Shown one piece after another: positions 43,689 through 55,376 of a stretch of 64,000 nt of DNA (position 1 is its first letter; every line of letters starts with the position of its first letter). This stretch comes from CAXMST01 sp963790085 (lineage in GTDB: Bacteria > Actinomycetota > Thermoleophilia > Solirubrobacterales > 70-9): positions 186,001 to 250,000 of the forward strand of contig CAWBNH010000008.1 in assembly GCA_963790085.1 (NCBI GenBank), read 5' to 3'. The notes beneath the pieces are model-generated. The model worked only from the letters and a program-made list of their open reading frames with translations. It searched no databases and was not told the origin of the DNA. Position numbers and translations under genes: made by a program.

Positions 43689-44562
43689 CGGTGGCCTGCG
43701 CCCGCCACCAGGGCGGTCTCGAGTCGATCCCCGCGGACCACGGGGCCGTCGACGCAGAGCCGTATGTAGCCCCCGGCTGCAAGCGGCACCGCGCAGCCGA
43801 AGCAGGCGCCGAAGCCACAGGCCATCGGCGACTCCATCGCCAGCTCGCAGGCGATCCCCCGCGCCGCGCAGAGCCCGCGGACGGCTTCGAGCATCGCCGG
43901 CGGGCCGCACGAGTAGACGACCGCGGTGCCCGCCTGATCCCCCTCGAGGACCTGCGCGAGCAGATCGGTCACGTAGCCCCGGTGCCCGACGTGGCCGTCC
44001 TCGGACGCGAGCCCGACCTCGGAGCAACGGAAGAGCTCGATCCCGCCGGTGTGGGCCTCGTCGCGAAAGCCGAGCAGGGTCCTGGTCGGGACCCCCGCCG
44101 CCGCGAGTGCGTCCCGCAGCACGGCCAGCGGCGCGATCCCGATCCCGCCGCCGATCAGGATCGCACCGGCCGCCTCGGGGTCGACCTCGCGCGGAGTCGA
44201 GAACGGACTCCCCAGCGGCCCGGTCAGCAGCAGGCGCTCGCCCGGCTCCAGCCTCGCCAGTCGCCCCGTGCCCGGCCCGACGTCCTCGAGCAGGAAGTCG
44301 AGCCGGACGCCCTCTGCGCCCCCCGCCCCACGCTCGGCTCCAGCGACCGAGAAGGCGCGCGGCAGGTAGGGCCGGGCCGCACCCTCCCCCCAGCCGCGTT
44401 CGCTGGCGAGCATGTAGAACTGCCCGGCCTGCGGGTCGGGGCCGAGCCGGTCGAGGCCGGAGACGATCCGATAGCCGCCGGAGGCCTGGTTGGCGACCAC
44501 CTCCGCCGGCCGCCGCCCGAGCGGCGCCTGGGTGCGGCCGCCGTCGGGCTTCGATCGATCGC

Positions 44563-44566
<4 letters not shown>
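43685..44566 (-). CDS. pyrK: dihydroorotate dehydrogenase electron-transfer subunit
   Basis: 293 residues. The N-terminal FAD-binding barrel has RAFSVAG, the NAD-binding domain has LIGGGIGIAPL, and the [2Fe-2S] ligands are in CGFGACFGCAVP plus a later Cys (IRLCVDG). It carries electrons from PyrD to NAD. It overlaps carB and pyrD by 4 bases each. In many Actinomycetota pyrF stands at this place; no pyrF is found in the window. Confidence 0.94.
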
Positions 44567-47715
<3,149 letters not shown>

Positions 47716-47730
47716 CGTCGGCGTCGGCCG

Positions 47731-48864
47731 CTAGGCGGCGAGCTCCATGAAGTGGTCGAACAGGTAGCGGGCGTCGTGGGGGCCCGGCCCGGCCTCGGGG
47801 TGGTACTGGACCGTGCCGCCCGCGACGTCGATCAGCCGCAGCCCCTCGACGGTGCGGTCGTAGAGGTTGAGATGGGAGAGCTCGGCCGCACCGAAGTCCG
47901 TCTCCCAGCGGACCGGCTGATCGCCCTCGATCCGCTCGCCTCCGTCCGGCCCGCAGACGGCGAATCCGTGGTTCTGGGAGGTGATGTCGATCTTGCCGGT
48001 CTCGAGGTCCTTGACCGGGTGGTTGACGCCGCGATGGCCGAACGGGAGCTTGAAGGTCTCCAGGCCGACCGCCCTGCAGAGCAGCTGATGGCCCATGCAG
48101 ATCCCGAAGATCGGCCGCTTTCCGATCAACCGGCGGACCGTGTCGGCGATGTAGTCGCAGGCCGAGGGATCGCCTGGGCCGTTCGCCAGGAAGACGAGAT
48201 CGGGGTCGTGCTCCAGCACCTGAGCGGCGCTGCTCGTGCAGGGCAGCAACGTCAGCCTGCAGTCGCGCTCGCGGAACTGGCGGACGATCGAGAGCTTGAT
48301 CCCCGTGTCGATCGCGACGATGTGGGGACCGGACCCCTCGATCACGATCGGCTCGGGTGGCGAGACGGTGCGGGCGAGGTCGGCCCCCTCCATCGGCGGC
48401 TCGGCGGCGAGCAGCGCCCGCGACTCAGACTCCGGCAGCTCCGAGGGGAAGATCCCGCCCCGCATCGCGCCGCGATCGCGAATGTGGCGGACCAGCGCCC
48501 GGGTGTCGACGCCGGTGATCGCCGCCACACCGCAGTTCTCGAGCCAGTCGAGCCAGCCGCCCTCGGCGGTCGCGCAGTCCTCGCCGTTGTGGGCGTCGCG
48601 CATGATCACTCCGCGGGCGTGTGCGGCGTCCGACTCCATCGCCGCAGCGCTGACCCCGTAGTTGCCGATCAGCGGGTAGGTGAAGGTGATGATCTGCCCC
48701 GCGTAGGAGGGATCGGTGACGGACTCCTGATAGCCGGTCATGGCGGTGTTGAAGACGACCTCGCCGCGAACGCCCTCGACGTCGTCGACGGCGCCGCAGA
48801 GCTCCCCCTCCAGCCGCGTGCCATCCTCGAGCAAGACGTAGCCGGGTTGCGCCGCGCGGCTCAC
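47731..48864 (-). CDS. carA: carbamoyl-phosphate synthase small subunit
   Basis: 377 residues. The N-terminal CPSase_sm domain has MTGYQESVTDPSYAGQII. The glutaminase has FGICMGHQLL with the nucleophile Cys, and HPEAGPGPHD with the catalytic His/Glu. It hydrolyses glutamine for CarB. The ATG overlaps the isochorismatase-family stop by 4 bases. Confidence 0.97.
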   Translation of the reverse strand: MSRAAQPGYVLLEDGTRLEGELCGAVDDVEGVRGEVVFNTAMTGYQESVTDPSYAGQIITFTYPLIGNYGVSAAAMESDAAHARGVIMRDAHNGEDCATAEGGWLDWLENCGVAAITGVDTRALVRHIRDRGAMRGGIFPSELPESESRALLAAEPPMEGADLARTVSPPEPIVIEGSGPHIVAIDTGIKLSIVRQFRERDCRLTLLPCTSSAAQVLEHDPDLVFLANGPGDPSACDYIADTVRRLIGKRPIFGICMGHQLLCRAVGLETFKLPFGHRGVNHPVKDLETGKIDITSQNHGFAVCGPDGGERIEGDQPVRWETDFGAAELSHLNLYDRTVEGLRLIDVAGGTVQYHPEAGPGPHDARYLFDHFMELAA

Positions 48865-49415
48865 GGCGCAAGCTCCAGGACGAGGCCCTGCACGGCCTTG
48901 AACTCCTCGCTCCCGGCCTCGCCCAGCAGCTCGAACAGCGCCGTCTCGACGCTCGTCTGCCAGGCGCCCGCACGCTCGGCCTTCGTCAGCCCGAGCTCCC
49001 GGTTCTCGACGGTGCGCGAAGCGACGGCATCGCGGACGACATGCACCTCGACTCCCGCGGCCAGCAGGTCGAGCACCGTCTGGTTGACGCAGACGTGAGC
49101 CTCGATCCCGCAGACGATCGCCTGGTCGCGACCGCGCAGGTCGAAGCCGTCGGCGGCGGCGGCCGAGAAGATCGTCTTCGGGATCGGCTCGACGCCGTCC
49201 GGCAGGTGCTCGGCCACCTCTGGAACCGTCGGCCCGAGGCCGCGCGGATACTGCTCGGTGACGAGGACCGGAACCCCGAGGACGACCGCGCCGCGCAGCA
49301 GCGTCGCGGTCGCCGCCGCGACCCGGTCGAATCCCTCGATCGCCTTGCGGAAGCCCTCCTGGACGTCGACGATGACGAGCGTCGCGCGCTCGGGGTCGAG
49401 CTTCGGGGAGCTCAC
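48861..49415 (-). CDS. isochorismatase family cysteine hydrolase
   Basis: 184 residues from GTG 49415. LVIVDVQEGF carries the catalytic Asp, EPIPKTIFSA the Lys, and CGIEAHVCVNQTVLDLL the Cys. The family includes nicotinamidase, N-carbamoylsarcosine amidase and the ureidoacrylate hydrolase RutB. It is embedded in the pyr operon with 4-base overlaps on both sides, so it is expressed with pyrimidine synthesis. The substrate is unknown; a carbamoyl or ureido compound is a guess from context. Confidence 0.9.
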   Translation of the reverse strand: MSSPKLDPERATLVIVDVQEGFRKAIEGFDRVAAATATLLRGAVVLGVPVLVTEQYPRGLGPTVPEVAEHLPDGVEPIPKTIFSAAAADGFDLRGRDQAIVCGIEAHVCVNQTVLDLLAAGVEVHVVRDAVASRTVENRELGLTKAERAGAWQTSVETALFELLGEAGSEEFKAVQGLVLELAP

Positions 49416-50761
49416 GCGACGGCGCCCATCCGGAACGCCCGCTGGCGATAGGCGACGGAGCCGGCGACGATCGTCGCCGCCGGCCGCGAGCGCAGCTTCC
49501 AGCCCGTGAAGCAGGAGTTGCTCGAGCGGCTCTCCCAGCCGTCGGCTCCCGCCTCCCATTCCGCTTCGAGGTCGATCAGCGTGATGTTGGCCTCCGCATC
49601 CAGCGCGATCGTCGGGATCTCGAGGTCGAACAGGGCGGCTCCGGCGGTCATCCGCTCGATGATCGTCTCGAGCTCGACGATCCCCGGCTCGACCAGCGCC
49701 GTGTAGAGCACCGGGAACGCCGTCTCGAGCCCGATCACCCCCATCAGGGCCTGCTCGAACGGCACCTCCTTCTGATGCGTCGCGTGCGGGGCGTGGTCGG
49801 TACCGATGCAGTCGACGGTCCCGGAGCGCAGCGCCTCGATCAGCGCCTGCCGATCGTCCTCGCTGCGCAGTGGCGGATTCATCTTGAAGCGCGCATCCAG
49901 GCTGCGCACCTCCTCGTCGGTAAGCACCAGGTGGTGCGGGGTCAGCTCGGCCGTGATCGCCGCCCCCCGCTGCTTGGCAACCTCGATCGCCTCGACCGAC
50001 CGCCGTGCCGAGAGGTGCTGGACGTGCGCCCGCGCATTCTCGTGCAGGCAGAGCGCCGCGTCGCGGGCGATCATCGTCGATTCCGAGACGTCGGGAACGC
50101 CGGCGAGCCCGAGCGCCGCCGAGACGACCCCCTCCCCCATCACGCCGTCTCCGCTGAGCTCGGGGTCCTCCTCGTGGAGCAGGATGTTGCCCCCGACCAG
50201 GTGCTGGTACTGCAGCGCCCGCCGCATCACCCGGGCCGAGGTGATCGGCAGGCCGTCATCGGAGAAGCCCAGAGCCCCGGCGGCGCGCATCGCAGCCATC
50301 TCGGTCAGCTCCTCGCCGCGCATGCCGACGGTGACGGTGCCGACGAAGCCGGTCGGCACCGAGGCCTCGCGGTCGGCCTGCTCGCGCATCGCCGCGACCG
50401 TCTCGGGCTCGTCGGTGACCGGGTCGGTGTTCGCCATCGCGACGACGCCGCAGAAGCCGCCCGCGGCCGCGGCCCGGGTACCGGTCTCGAGGTCCTCCTT
50501 GTACTCCTCGCCGATCTGACGGAGATGGACGTGGGGGTCGAAGAAGGCGGGCATCGCGACCAGGCCCGCGGCCTCGATCAGCTCGGCGCCCTCGGGCAGC
50601 TCGGCTTCCCCGGGGGCCGCCAGCTCGGCGATCCGGCCTTCTTTGACGACGAGGTCGCGCGACTCGTCGAGACCCCTGCGGGGATCGAGGACCCGCGCCC
50701 CGCGGATCAGCAGCGAGCCCGAGTCACCCCGCCAGTTGAGATCCGCGACCGCGCGGCTCAT
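49412..50761 (-). CDS. pyrC: dihydroorotase
   Basis: 449 residues, class I type. DPHVHLR holds the first zinc-binding His pair, and TDHAPH is the late metal/catalytic site. HVQHLSARRSVEAI and ELTPHHLVLTDE lie between. It closes carbamoyl aspartate to dihydroorotate. It overlaps pyrB and the isochorismatase gene by 4 bases each. Confidence 0.96.
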   Translation of the reverse strand: MSRAVADLNWRGDSGSLLIRGARVLDPRRGLDESRDLVVKEGRIAELAAPGEAELPEGAELIEAAGLVAMPAFFDPHVHLRQIGEEYKEDLETGTRAAAAGGFCGVVAMANTDPVTDEPETVAAMREQADREASVPTGFVGTVTVGMRGEELTEMAAMRAAGALGFSDDGLPITSARVMRRALQYQHLVGGNILLHEEDPELSGDGVMGEGVVSAALGLAGVPDVSESTMIARDAALCLHENARAHVQHLSARRSVEAIEVAKQRGAAITAELTPHHLVLTDEEVRSLDARFKMNPPLRSEDDRQALIEALRSGTVDCIGTDHAPHATHQKEVPFEQALMGVIGLETAFPVLYTALVEPGIVELETIIERMTAGAALFDLEIPTIALDAEANITLIDLEAEWEAGADGWESRSSNSCFTGWKLRSRPAATIVAGSVAYRQRAFRMGAVA

Positions 50762-51741
50762 GCCGGCTCTCCGATCGTCGGGGCGCCCTCGGGATCGATC
50801 CGCTCGATCGCGTCGTCGACGCCACGCACCGGCCGCGGCCGCTCGGACCCGGCGAGGATCTCGTAGAGGATCGCCATTCGCACGAGCAGCCCGTTGCGAA
50901 CCTGGGCCGTGATCAGCGACGAGGGCCCGTCGATCACCTCTGGGGCGAGCTCGATCCCCCGGTTGATCGGCCCGGGGTGCATCAGCAGCTGCCGGGCCCC
51001 GAGCCGCCGGGCGTCGATCTGGTAGGCGACCGCGTACTCGCGCAGGGTCGGGACGAAGCTCTCCGCCATCCGCTCACGCTGCATGCGCAGCGCATAGATC
51101 ACGTCGGCCGAGCCGAGGGCGTCGAGGTCGTAGCTCACATCGCAGCCGAAGGCCTCGCCGAAGCCGGGCGGGATCAGGGTCGGGGGTCCGGCCACGGTCA
51201 CCTCGGCGCCCAGCAGGCGGAAGGCGCGGACCGTGGATCGGGCGACGCGGCTGTGAGCGATGTCGCCGACCACCCAGACCCGTTTGCCGTCGAGCGATCC
51301 GAGCCGTTCGAGGGCCGTGTAGACGTCGAGCAGCGCCTGGCTGGGGTGCTCGTGCTTGCCGTCGCCGGCGTTGACGACGGCTGCGTCGGTCCATCCGGCG
51401 ACCAGCTGCGCCGCGCCCGCGAGCGGCGAGCGGATCACGATCGCCTCGGGGTCGTAGGCGCTCAGCGTCGCGATCGTGTCCTTCAGCGACTCGCCCTTGT
51501 CGACCGAGGAGCCCTGCGCCTTGATCGAGACAACGTCGGCGGAGAGGCGCTTGGCGGCGAGCTCGAACGAGGCGCTCGTGCGCGTGCTCGACTCGTAGAA
51601 GAGGCTGACGATGGTCCGGCCGCGCAGCGTCGGCACCTTCTTGATCTCGCGCCTGCCAACCTCGGCGAAGCTCGCGGCTCGCTCGCAGATCCGCTCGATG
51701 TCCTCACGGCTGAGGTCCTCGATCGAGAGCAGGTCCCTCAT
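50758..51741 (-). CDS. pyrB: aspartate carbamoyltransferase catalytic subunit
   Basis: 327 residues. The carbamoyl-phosphate site SSTRTSASFE is near residue 52. GDGKHEHPSQALLD and LLMHPGPINRGIE complete the active site. No pyrI regulatory gene is present. It overlaps pyrR and pyrC by 4 bases each. Confidence 0.97.
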   Translation of the reverse strand: MRDLLSIEDLSREDIERICERAASFAEVGRREIKKVPTLRGRTIVSLFYESSTRTSASFELAAKRLSADVVSIKAQGSSVDKGESLKDTIATLSAYDPEAIVIRSPLAGAAQLVAGWTDAAVVNAGDGKHEHPSQALLDVYTALERLGSLDGKRVWVVGDIAHSRVARSTVRAFRLLGAEVTVAGPPTLIPPGFGEAFGCDVSYDLDALGSADVIYALRMQRERMAESFVPTLREYAVAYQIDARRLGARQLLMHPGPINRGIELAPEVIDGPSSLITAQVRNGLLVRMAILYEILAGSERPRPVRGVDDAIERIDPEGAPTIGEPA

Positions 51742-52310
51742 CTCTCCCCTCCTCCCAGCGGCGCCGCGGCGCGCGCCTCACCGATCGTCATCTCGTCGAC
51801 TCCGTCGACCTCCTCGAGCTGCACGTTGACCCGCTCGTCGAGCGCGGTCGGGAGGTTCTTGCCGACGTAGTCGGGGCGAATCGGCAGATCCCGATGGCCC
51901 CGGTCGGCGAGCACCGCGAGCTGCACGCGCCGCGGCCGGCCGTAGTCGAAGAGGACGTCGATCGCAGCGCGCACCGTACGGCCGGTGAAGAGCACGTCGT
52001 CGGTGAGGATGATCGTCCGCCCGGTCGGGTCGAAGTCGAGGTGAGATGCGTTGACGACCGGCGCCTCGCGTGGGTCGCGGAGATCGACGTCGTCGCGGTA
52101 GAAGGAGATGTCGACGTCGCCGAGCGGGATCTCGGCGCCCGAGAGCTCGCAGACGAGCTCGTGCAGCCGTCGGCCGATGATCGCACCGCGCGAATGGATG
52201 CCGACGATAGCCAGCGCCTCCGCATCGGGGTTCTTCTCGATTATCTCGTGCGCTATGCGCACCAGCGTGCGGCGTAGGTCGTCTCGGTCGAGAACGATCC
52301 TGTCGCTCAT
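51738..52310 (-). CDS. pyrR: pyrimidine operon regulator PyrR
   Basis: 190 residues from ATG 52310. The PRPP loop IILTDDVLFTGRTVRAA and the N-terminal RIAHEIIEKN and VGIHSRGA match PyrR, which binds UMP and a pyr-mRNA hairpin and has weak uracil phosphoribosyltransferase activity. It is the first gene of the operon. AGGAG lies five bases ahead of the ATG, just downstream of a consensus PyrR-binding loop. Confidence 0.96.
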   Translation of the reverse strand: MSDRIVLDRDDLRRTLVRIAHEIIEKNPDAEALAIVGIHSRGAIIGRRLHELVCELSGAEIPLGDVDISFYRDDVDLRDPREAPVVNASHLDFDPTGRTIILTDDVLFTGRTVRAAIDVLFDYGRPRRVQLAVLADRGHRDLPIRPDYVGKNLPTALDERVNVQLEEVDGVDEMTIGEARAAAPLGGGER

Positions 52311-52323
52311 ACGCGCTCCTTCC

Positions 52324-52339
52324 CGGCCTCGCTGGACCG
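52324..52339 (-). promoter_or_regulatory. PyrR-binding RNA hairpin in the pyrR leader
   Basis: The minus strand reads CGGTCCAGCGAGGCCG. It fits the known PyrR binding loop (UCC-N-G-N-GAGG) with CGG / CCG below, a bulged U, CC / GG above, and an AGCGA loop. It ends 3 bases before the AGGAG of pyrR, so bound PyrR-UMP should block ribosome entry. No terminator is seen in the short leader. Confidence 0.8.
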
Positions 52340-52362
52340 TGCTTAAAGGAACCGACGCAGTC

Positions 52363-52390
52363 AAGGTAGCACCCGCGGAGGCGAATGCAA
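52363..52390 (-). promoter_or_regulatory. predicted promoter of the pyr operon
   Basis: TTGCAT (52385-52390), a 16-base spacer, and TACCTT (52363-52368), on the minus strand. The predicted leader is about 45 bases and contains the PyrR loop. Confidence 0.45.
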
Positions 52391-52491
52391 ACCAGGCCCT
52401 CCGGTGAACCGTCCCGAGGCCCCTGGGGACCCGAACCGCTCACTCGGCGGGGAGCCGCTCGGCGGCCAGGCCGGCGGGTAGTGTTCGTTCC

Positions 52492-53352
52492 GTGCCGGCC
52501 GCCGTCGATCAGCTGATCGCCGAACACGAGAGCGCCGGGCGCCGCTTCCGCGCCGGCGGCGTCGAGAGCTTCGTCCGCGAGGCAGGCGATGGCGTCCCGG
52601 TCGTCTGCCTGCACGGCGTCCCGAGCAGCAGCTTCCTCTATCGCAAGGTCAACGACGAGCTGGCCGCGCGCGGGCTGCGCGGCATCGCCTTCGACTTCCC
52701 CGGCCTCGGCCTCGCGGAGCGACCCGAGGACTTCGACTATTCGTGGTCGGGCCTGGCGCGCTGGAGCGGGCGGGCGATCGACGAGCTCGGGATCGATCGC
52801 TGCCACCTCGTGATCCACGACATCGGCGGACCGGTCGGGGCCGAGTGGGCTGTCCGCAACCCCGACCGCGTGCTGTCGCTGACCGTGCTCAACACGCCCC
52901 TCAACGTCGCCACCTTCCACCGGCCCTGGTCGATGCACCCGTTCTCGATTGCCCGCGTCGGCGAGCTCTACCTGCGCTCGATGTCGCGCTTCGCGCTGGT
53001 CCAGCTCTTCTACCTGCAGGGGATCGGCGACCGGACCGCGGTCAGCAGGGACGAGATCGGCGTCTACTACGACCTGCTCAAGCGTGAGGACGGCGGCAGG
53101 GCCTTCCTGAAGATCATGCGCGGCTTCGAGCTGACCGAGGAGAAGCAGGATCTGCTCTGGAGCGGGCTCGCCGAGCGCCCCTACCCCGCCGCCGTCGTCT
53201 GGGGCAGGGACGACCCGGCGCTGGGAATCGACCTCTGCCAGATCGCCTGCGACGTGCTCGACGTCGATGAGCCGACCCTCGTCCCCGCCAAGCACTTCCT
53301 CCAGGAGGACCAGGCGCCGGCGATCGCCGACGCCGTCGCCGCGATCGCCTGA
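52492..53352 (+). CDS. alpha/beta hydrolase, haloalkane dehalogenase-like
   Basis: 286 residues from GTG 52492. HGVPSSSFLYR is the oxyanion-hole region, HDIGGPVG carries an Asp nucleophile as in haloalkane dehalogenases and epoxide hydrolases, WGRDDP holds a candidate acid, and AKHFLQED the His. Halide-binding residues cannot be confirmed by eye, so the reaction is open. It is divergent from pyrR and convergent with rnz. Confidence 0.87.
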   Translation: MPAAVDQLIAEHESAGRRFRAGGVESFVREAGDGVPVVCLHGVPSSSFLYRKVNDELAARGLRGIAFDFPGLGLAERPEDFDYSWSGLARWSGRAIDELGIDRCHLVIHDIGGPVGAEWAVRNPDRVLSLTVLNTPLNVATFHRPWSMHPFSIARVGELYLRSMSRFALVQLFYLQGIGDRTAVSRDEIGVYYDLLKREDGGRAFLKIMRGFELTEEKQDLLWSGLAERPYPAAVVWGRDDPALGIDLCQIACDVLDVDEPTLVPAKHFLQEDQAPAIADAVAAIA

Positions 53353-53376
53353 GCCGGGCGCCCGGGTCCCCGGCTC
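53351..53376. terminator. 8-bp GC hairpin between convergent genes
   Basis: GAGCCGGG (53351-53358) and CCCGGCTC (53369-53376) form a perfect stem with a 10-base loop, overlapping the hydrolase stop codon and 5 bases from the rnz stop. It could serve both strands; no T-tract. Confidence 0.5.
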
Positions 53377-53381
53377 GCCAC

Positions 53382-54344
53382 TCAGGTCTCGTTCGGCCCC
53401 TCTTTCAGCGCCCCCTCCTTGACGAGGTGCGGCCTGCCCCTCTCGGGGAACGGGATCTCGACCAGATCGAAGTCACGCGGAGCGACGGCGTCGGGGAACT
53501 CCTCGCGCGCCTCGGCCAGCAGCTCGGGGACGAAGTGGCGGGCCGAGATGTGAACCAGAGCGAGCAACTCGACCCCCGCCTCGGCCGCGAGCCGGCCGGC
53601 CTGCCGCGCGGTCGAGTGGCCCGTCTCCGCCGCCCGCTCGCTCTCGTCGTCGGCGAAGCTGGCGTCGTGCACTAGCAACTGCGCGTCGCGAGCCGCCTCG
53701 CGGGTGGCCTCACAGGGCTCGGTGTCACCGGTGATCACGAGCCTGCGGCCGGGCCGCTCGTCCCCCATCACCTGCTCGGGGAGGACCGCGCCGTCGGCGC
53801 CGTCGACAGCCTCGCCGCTTTGCAGGCGCCCGAAGTCGGGCCCCTCGGCGACGCCGAGCCCGCGGGCGAGCTCCGGGTCGAAGCGACCGGGGCGCGGCTC
53901 CTCCCAGAGCAGGTACCCGTAGGCGGCGATCCGGTGCTCGACCGGAAACGGCTCGACCGTGTAGCCGTCGAAGTTGACCCGATCGCCGGCATCGAGCTCG
54001 TCGATCTCGATCCCGTAGCCGACGCGGCCGATGATCCGCGACATCCCTGCGATCAGCTCCCGAAGCCCGGGCGGGCCGTAGACGACGAGCGGCTCGCTGC
54101 GATCCTGCATGTCCCACGTCTTGATCAGCCCGGGCAGGCCGAGATAGTGGTCCGCATGCAGGTGGGTGATGAAGATGTCGGTCACCTGGACGAGCCCGGT
54201 CGCCCGCTGCATCTGCCTCTGGGTGCCCTCGCCGCAGTCGAACAGCAGTCGATCGCCGCCCCGGCGGACCAGCACCGATGCCGTATTGCGCCGGGCGGAG
54301 GGCACCGAGCCACCGGTCCCGAGGAAGATCACGTCGAGGTCCAT
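53382..54344 (-). CDS. rnz: ribonuclease Z (tRNA 3' endonuclease)
   Basis: 320 residues from ATG 54344. The metallo-beta-lactamase motif THLHADHYLGLPGL is near residue 62; FLGTGGSVPSARRNT starts the protein, and ITGDTEP, HDASFADDE and ALVHISARH complete the metal site. It trims tRNA 3' trailers. The nearby tRNA-Arg encodes no CCA, so it would need this activity plus CCA addition. Confidence 0.92.
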   Translation of the reverse strand: MDLDVIFLGTGGSVPSARRNTASVLVRRGGDRLLFDCGEGTQRQMQRATGLVQVTDIFITHLHADHYLGLPGLIKTWDMQDRSEPLVVYGPPGLRELIAGMSRIIGRVGYGIEIDELDAGDRVNFDGYTVEPFPVEHRIAAYGYLLWEEPRPGRFDPELARGLGVAEGPDFGRLQSGEAVDGADGAVLPEQVMGDERPGRRLVITGDTEPCEATREAARDAQLLVHDASFADDESERAAETGHSTARQAGRLAAEAGVELLALVHISARHFVPELLAEAREEFPDAVAPRDFDLVEIPFPERGRPHLVKEGALKEGPNET

Positions 54345-54429
54345 CGCGGCGAAGCGTAGTGGGGCCCGGTGCAGTCCCCCGCGCACCGCCGTCGCCCAGT
54401 CGCCGATCGCCTAAGCTCCCGGATCGCGA

Positions 54430-54503
54430 GCGCCCGTAGCTCAGCTGGATAGAGCGCCGCCCTCCGGAGGCGGAGGTCGCAGGTTCGAATCCTGCCGGGC
54501 GTG
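54430..54503 (+). tRNA. tRNA-Arg (anticodon CCG)
   Basis: All four arms fold. The acceptor stem is 54430-54436 with 54496-54502 (first pair G-T). The D stem is GCTC/GAGC. The anticodon stem CCGCC/GGCGG has loop CTCCGGA, giving CCG at 54464-54466. The T arm is GCAGG-TTCGAAT-CCTGC. The discriminator base is G54503, and CCA is not encoded. It reads CGG codons, common in such high-GC DNA. The next gene starts 6 bases later on the same strand. Confidence 0.97.
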
Positions 54504-54509
54504 CTCTCG

Positions 54510-55376
54510 ATGCCCGGGGCGACCGACCATCAAGCGCGCGACGACGGAGCGGGCAACGCCGGCCGGCCGGCCGCCGACAGCCGCACCTACTGGGAGCAGC
54601 GGATCGCGCGCGGCGAGGGTCTGGTCGGGGTCGGGGTCACCGCGCTCGGGCCCGGCTTCAACCGCTGGGCGTATCGGGCCCGGGCGGCCCGATTCCGAGC
54701 AGCAGCGACGCCGCTGCTCGAGGCCGGCCCAAGGGGCCCGGTCGCCGACATCGGCGCCGGCAGCGGCTTCTATCTGGATCAGTGGCGGCAACTGGGCGCC
54801 GGGCCGATCGCCGCCACAGACCTGACGGCGATAGCCGTGCAACGGCTCCGCGAGCGCTTTCCCGAGGTCGACGTTGCGCGGATGGACATCAGCGATCCCG
54901 AAGCGCTGCCGAAGTCGGGGCTTGCGCCGGGCGGCTACGCGCTCGTCTCGGCGATGGACCTGCTGTTCCACATCCTCGACGAGGACGGCTACAGGGCCGC
55001 GTTCGAGAACCTCTCGGCGCTGCTCGCCCCCGGCGGCCACCTGGTCCTGACCGAGGACATGATCCGCGGCAGGCGCGCCCGGCGGCGGCAGGTCAAGGTC
55101 ACGCGCCCGGCTCGCCGGGTGCGGAGGACCTGGCGTGCGGCCGGCCTCGAGGAGGTCTCGGTCGAGCCGCTGTTCGCGCTGATGAACTTCCCCTCGGCCG
55201 GCGGCCCGGGCTGGCGCCGATGGTGGTCGGCCCTGCATCGGCTGCTGGCGCCGCGCCCCTGGCTGGGAGGCCCGGTCGGTGCGCTGCTGTACCCGCTGGA
55301 ACGGATCATGGTCCTCCGGGTCAGGCCGGGCCCCTCGACGAAGCTGATCGTGCTCCGCAAGCGGGACTCCGGCTGA
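54510..55376 (+). CDS. class I SAM-dependent methyltransferase
   Basis: 288 residues from ATG 54510; a GTG at 54501 would overlap the tRNA. VADIGAGSGFYLDQW is SAM motif I, then AATDLTAIAV, MDISDPEAL and ALLAPGGHLVLTED. The acceptor is unknown. It is coupled to the glycosyltransferase (stop and start overlap by one base), so a sugar or glycan intermediate is a fair guess. Confidence 0.88.
   Translation: MPGATDHQARDDGAGNAGRPAADSRTYWEQRIARGEGLVGVGVTALGPGFNRWAYRARAARFRAAATPLLEAGPRGPVADIGAGSGFYLDQWRQLGAGPIAATDLTAIAVQRLRERFPEVDVARMDISDPEALPKSGLAPGGYALVSAMDLLFHILDEDGYRAAFENLSALLAPGGHLVLTEDMIRGRRARRRQVKVTRPARRVRRTWRAAGLEEVSVEPLFALMNFPSAGGPGWRRWWSALHRLLAPRPWLGGPVGALLYPLERIMVLRVRPGPSTKLIVLRKRDSG

Noticed and set aside
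54430..54509. Integration site of a mobile element at the tRNA-Arg gene
   Set aside because: No integrase, no second copy of the tRNA 3' end, and the next gene is an ordinary methyltransferase.
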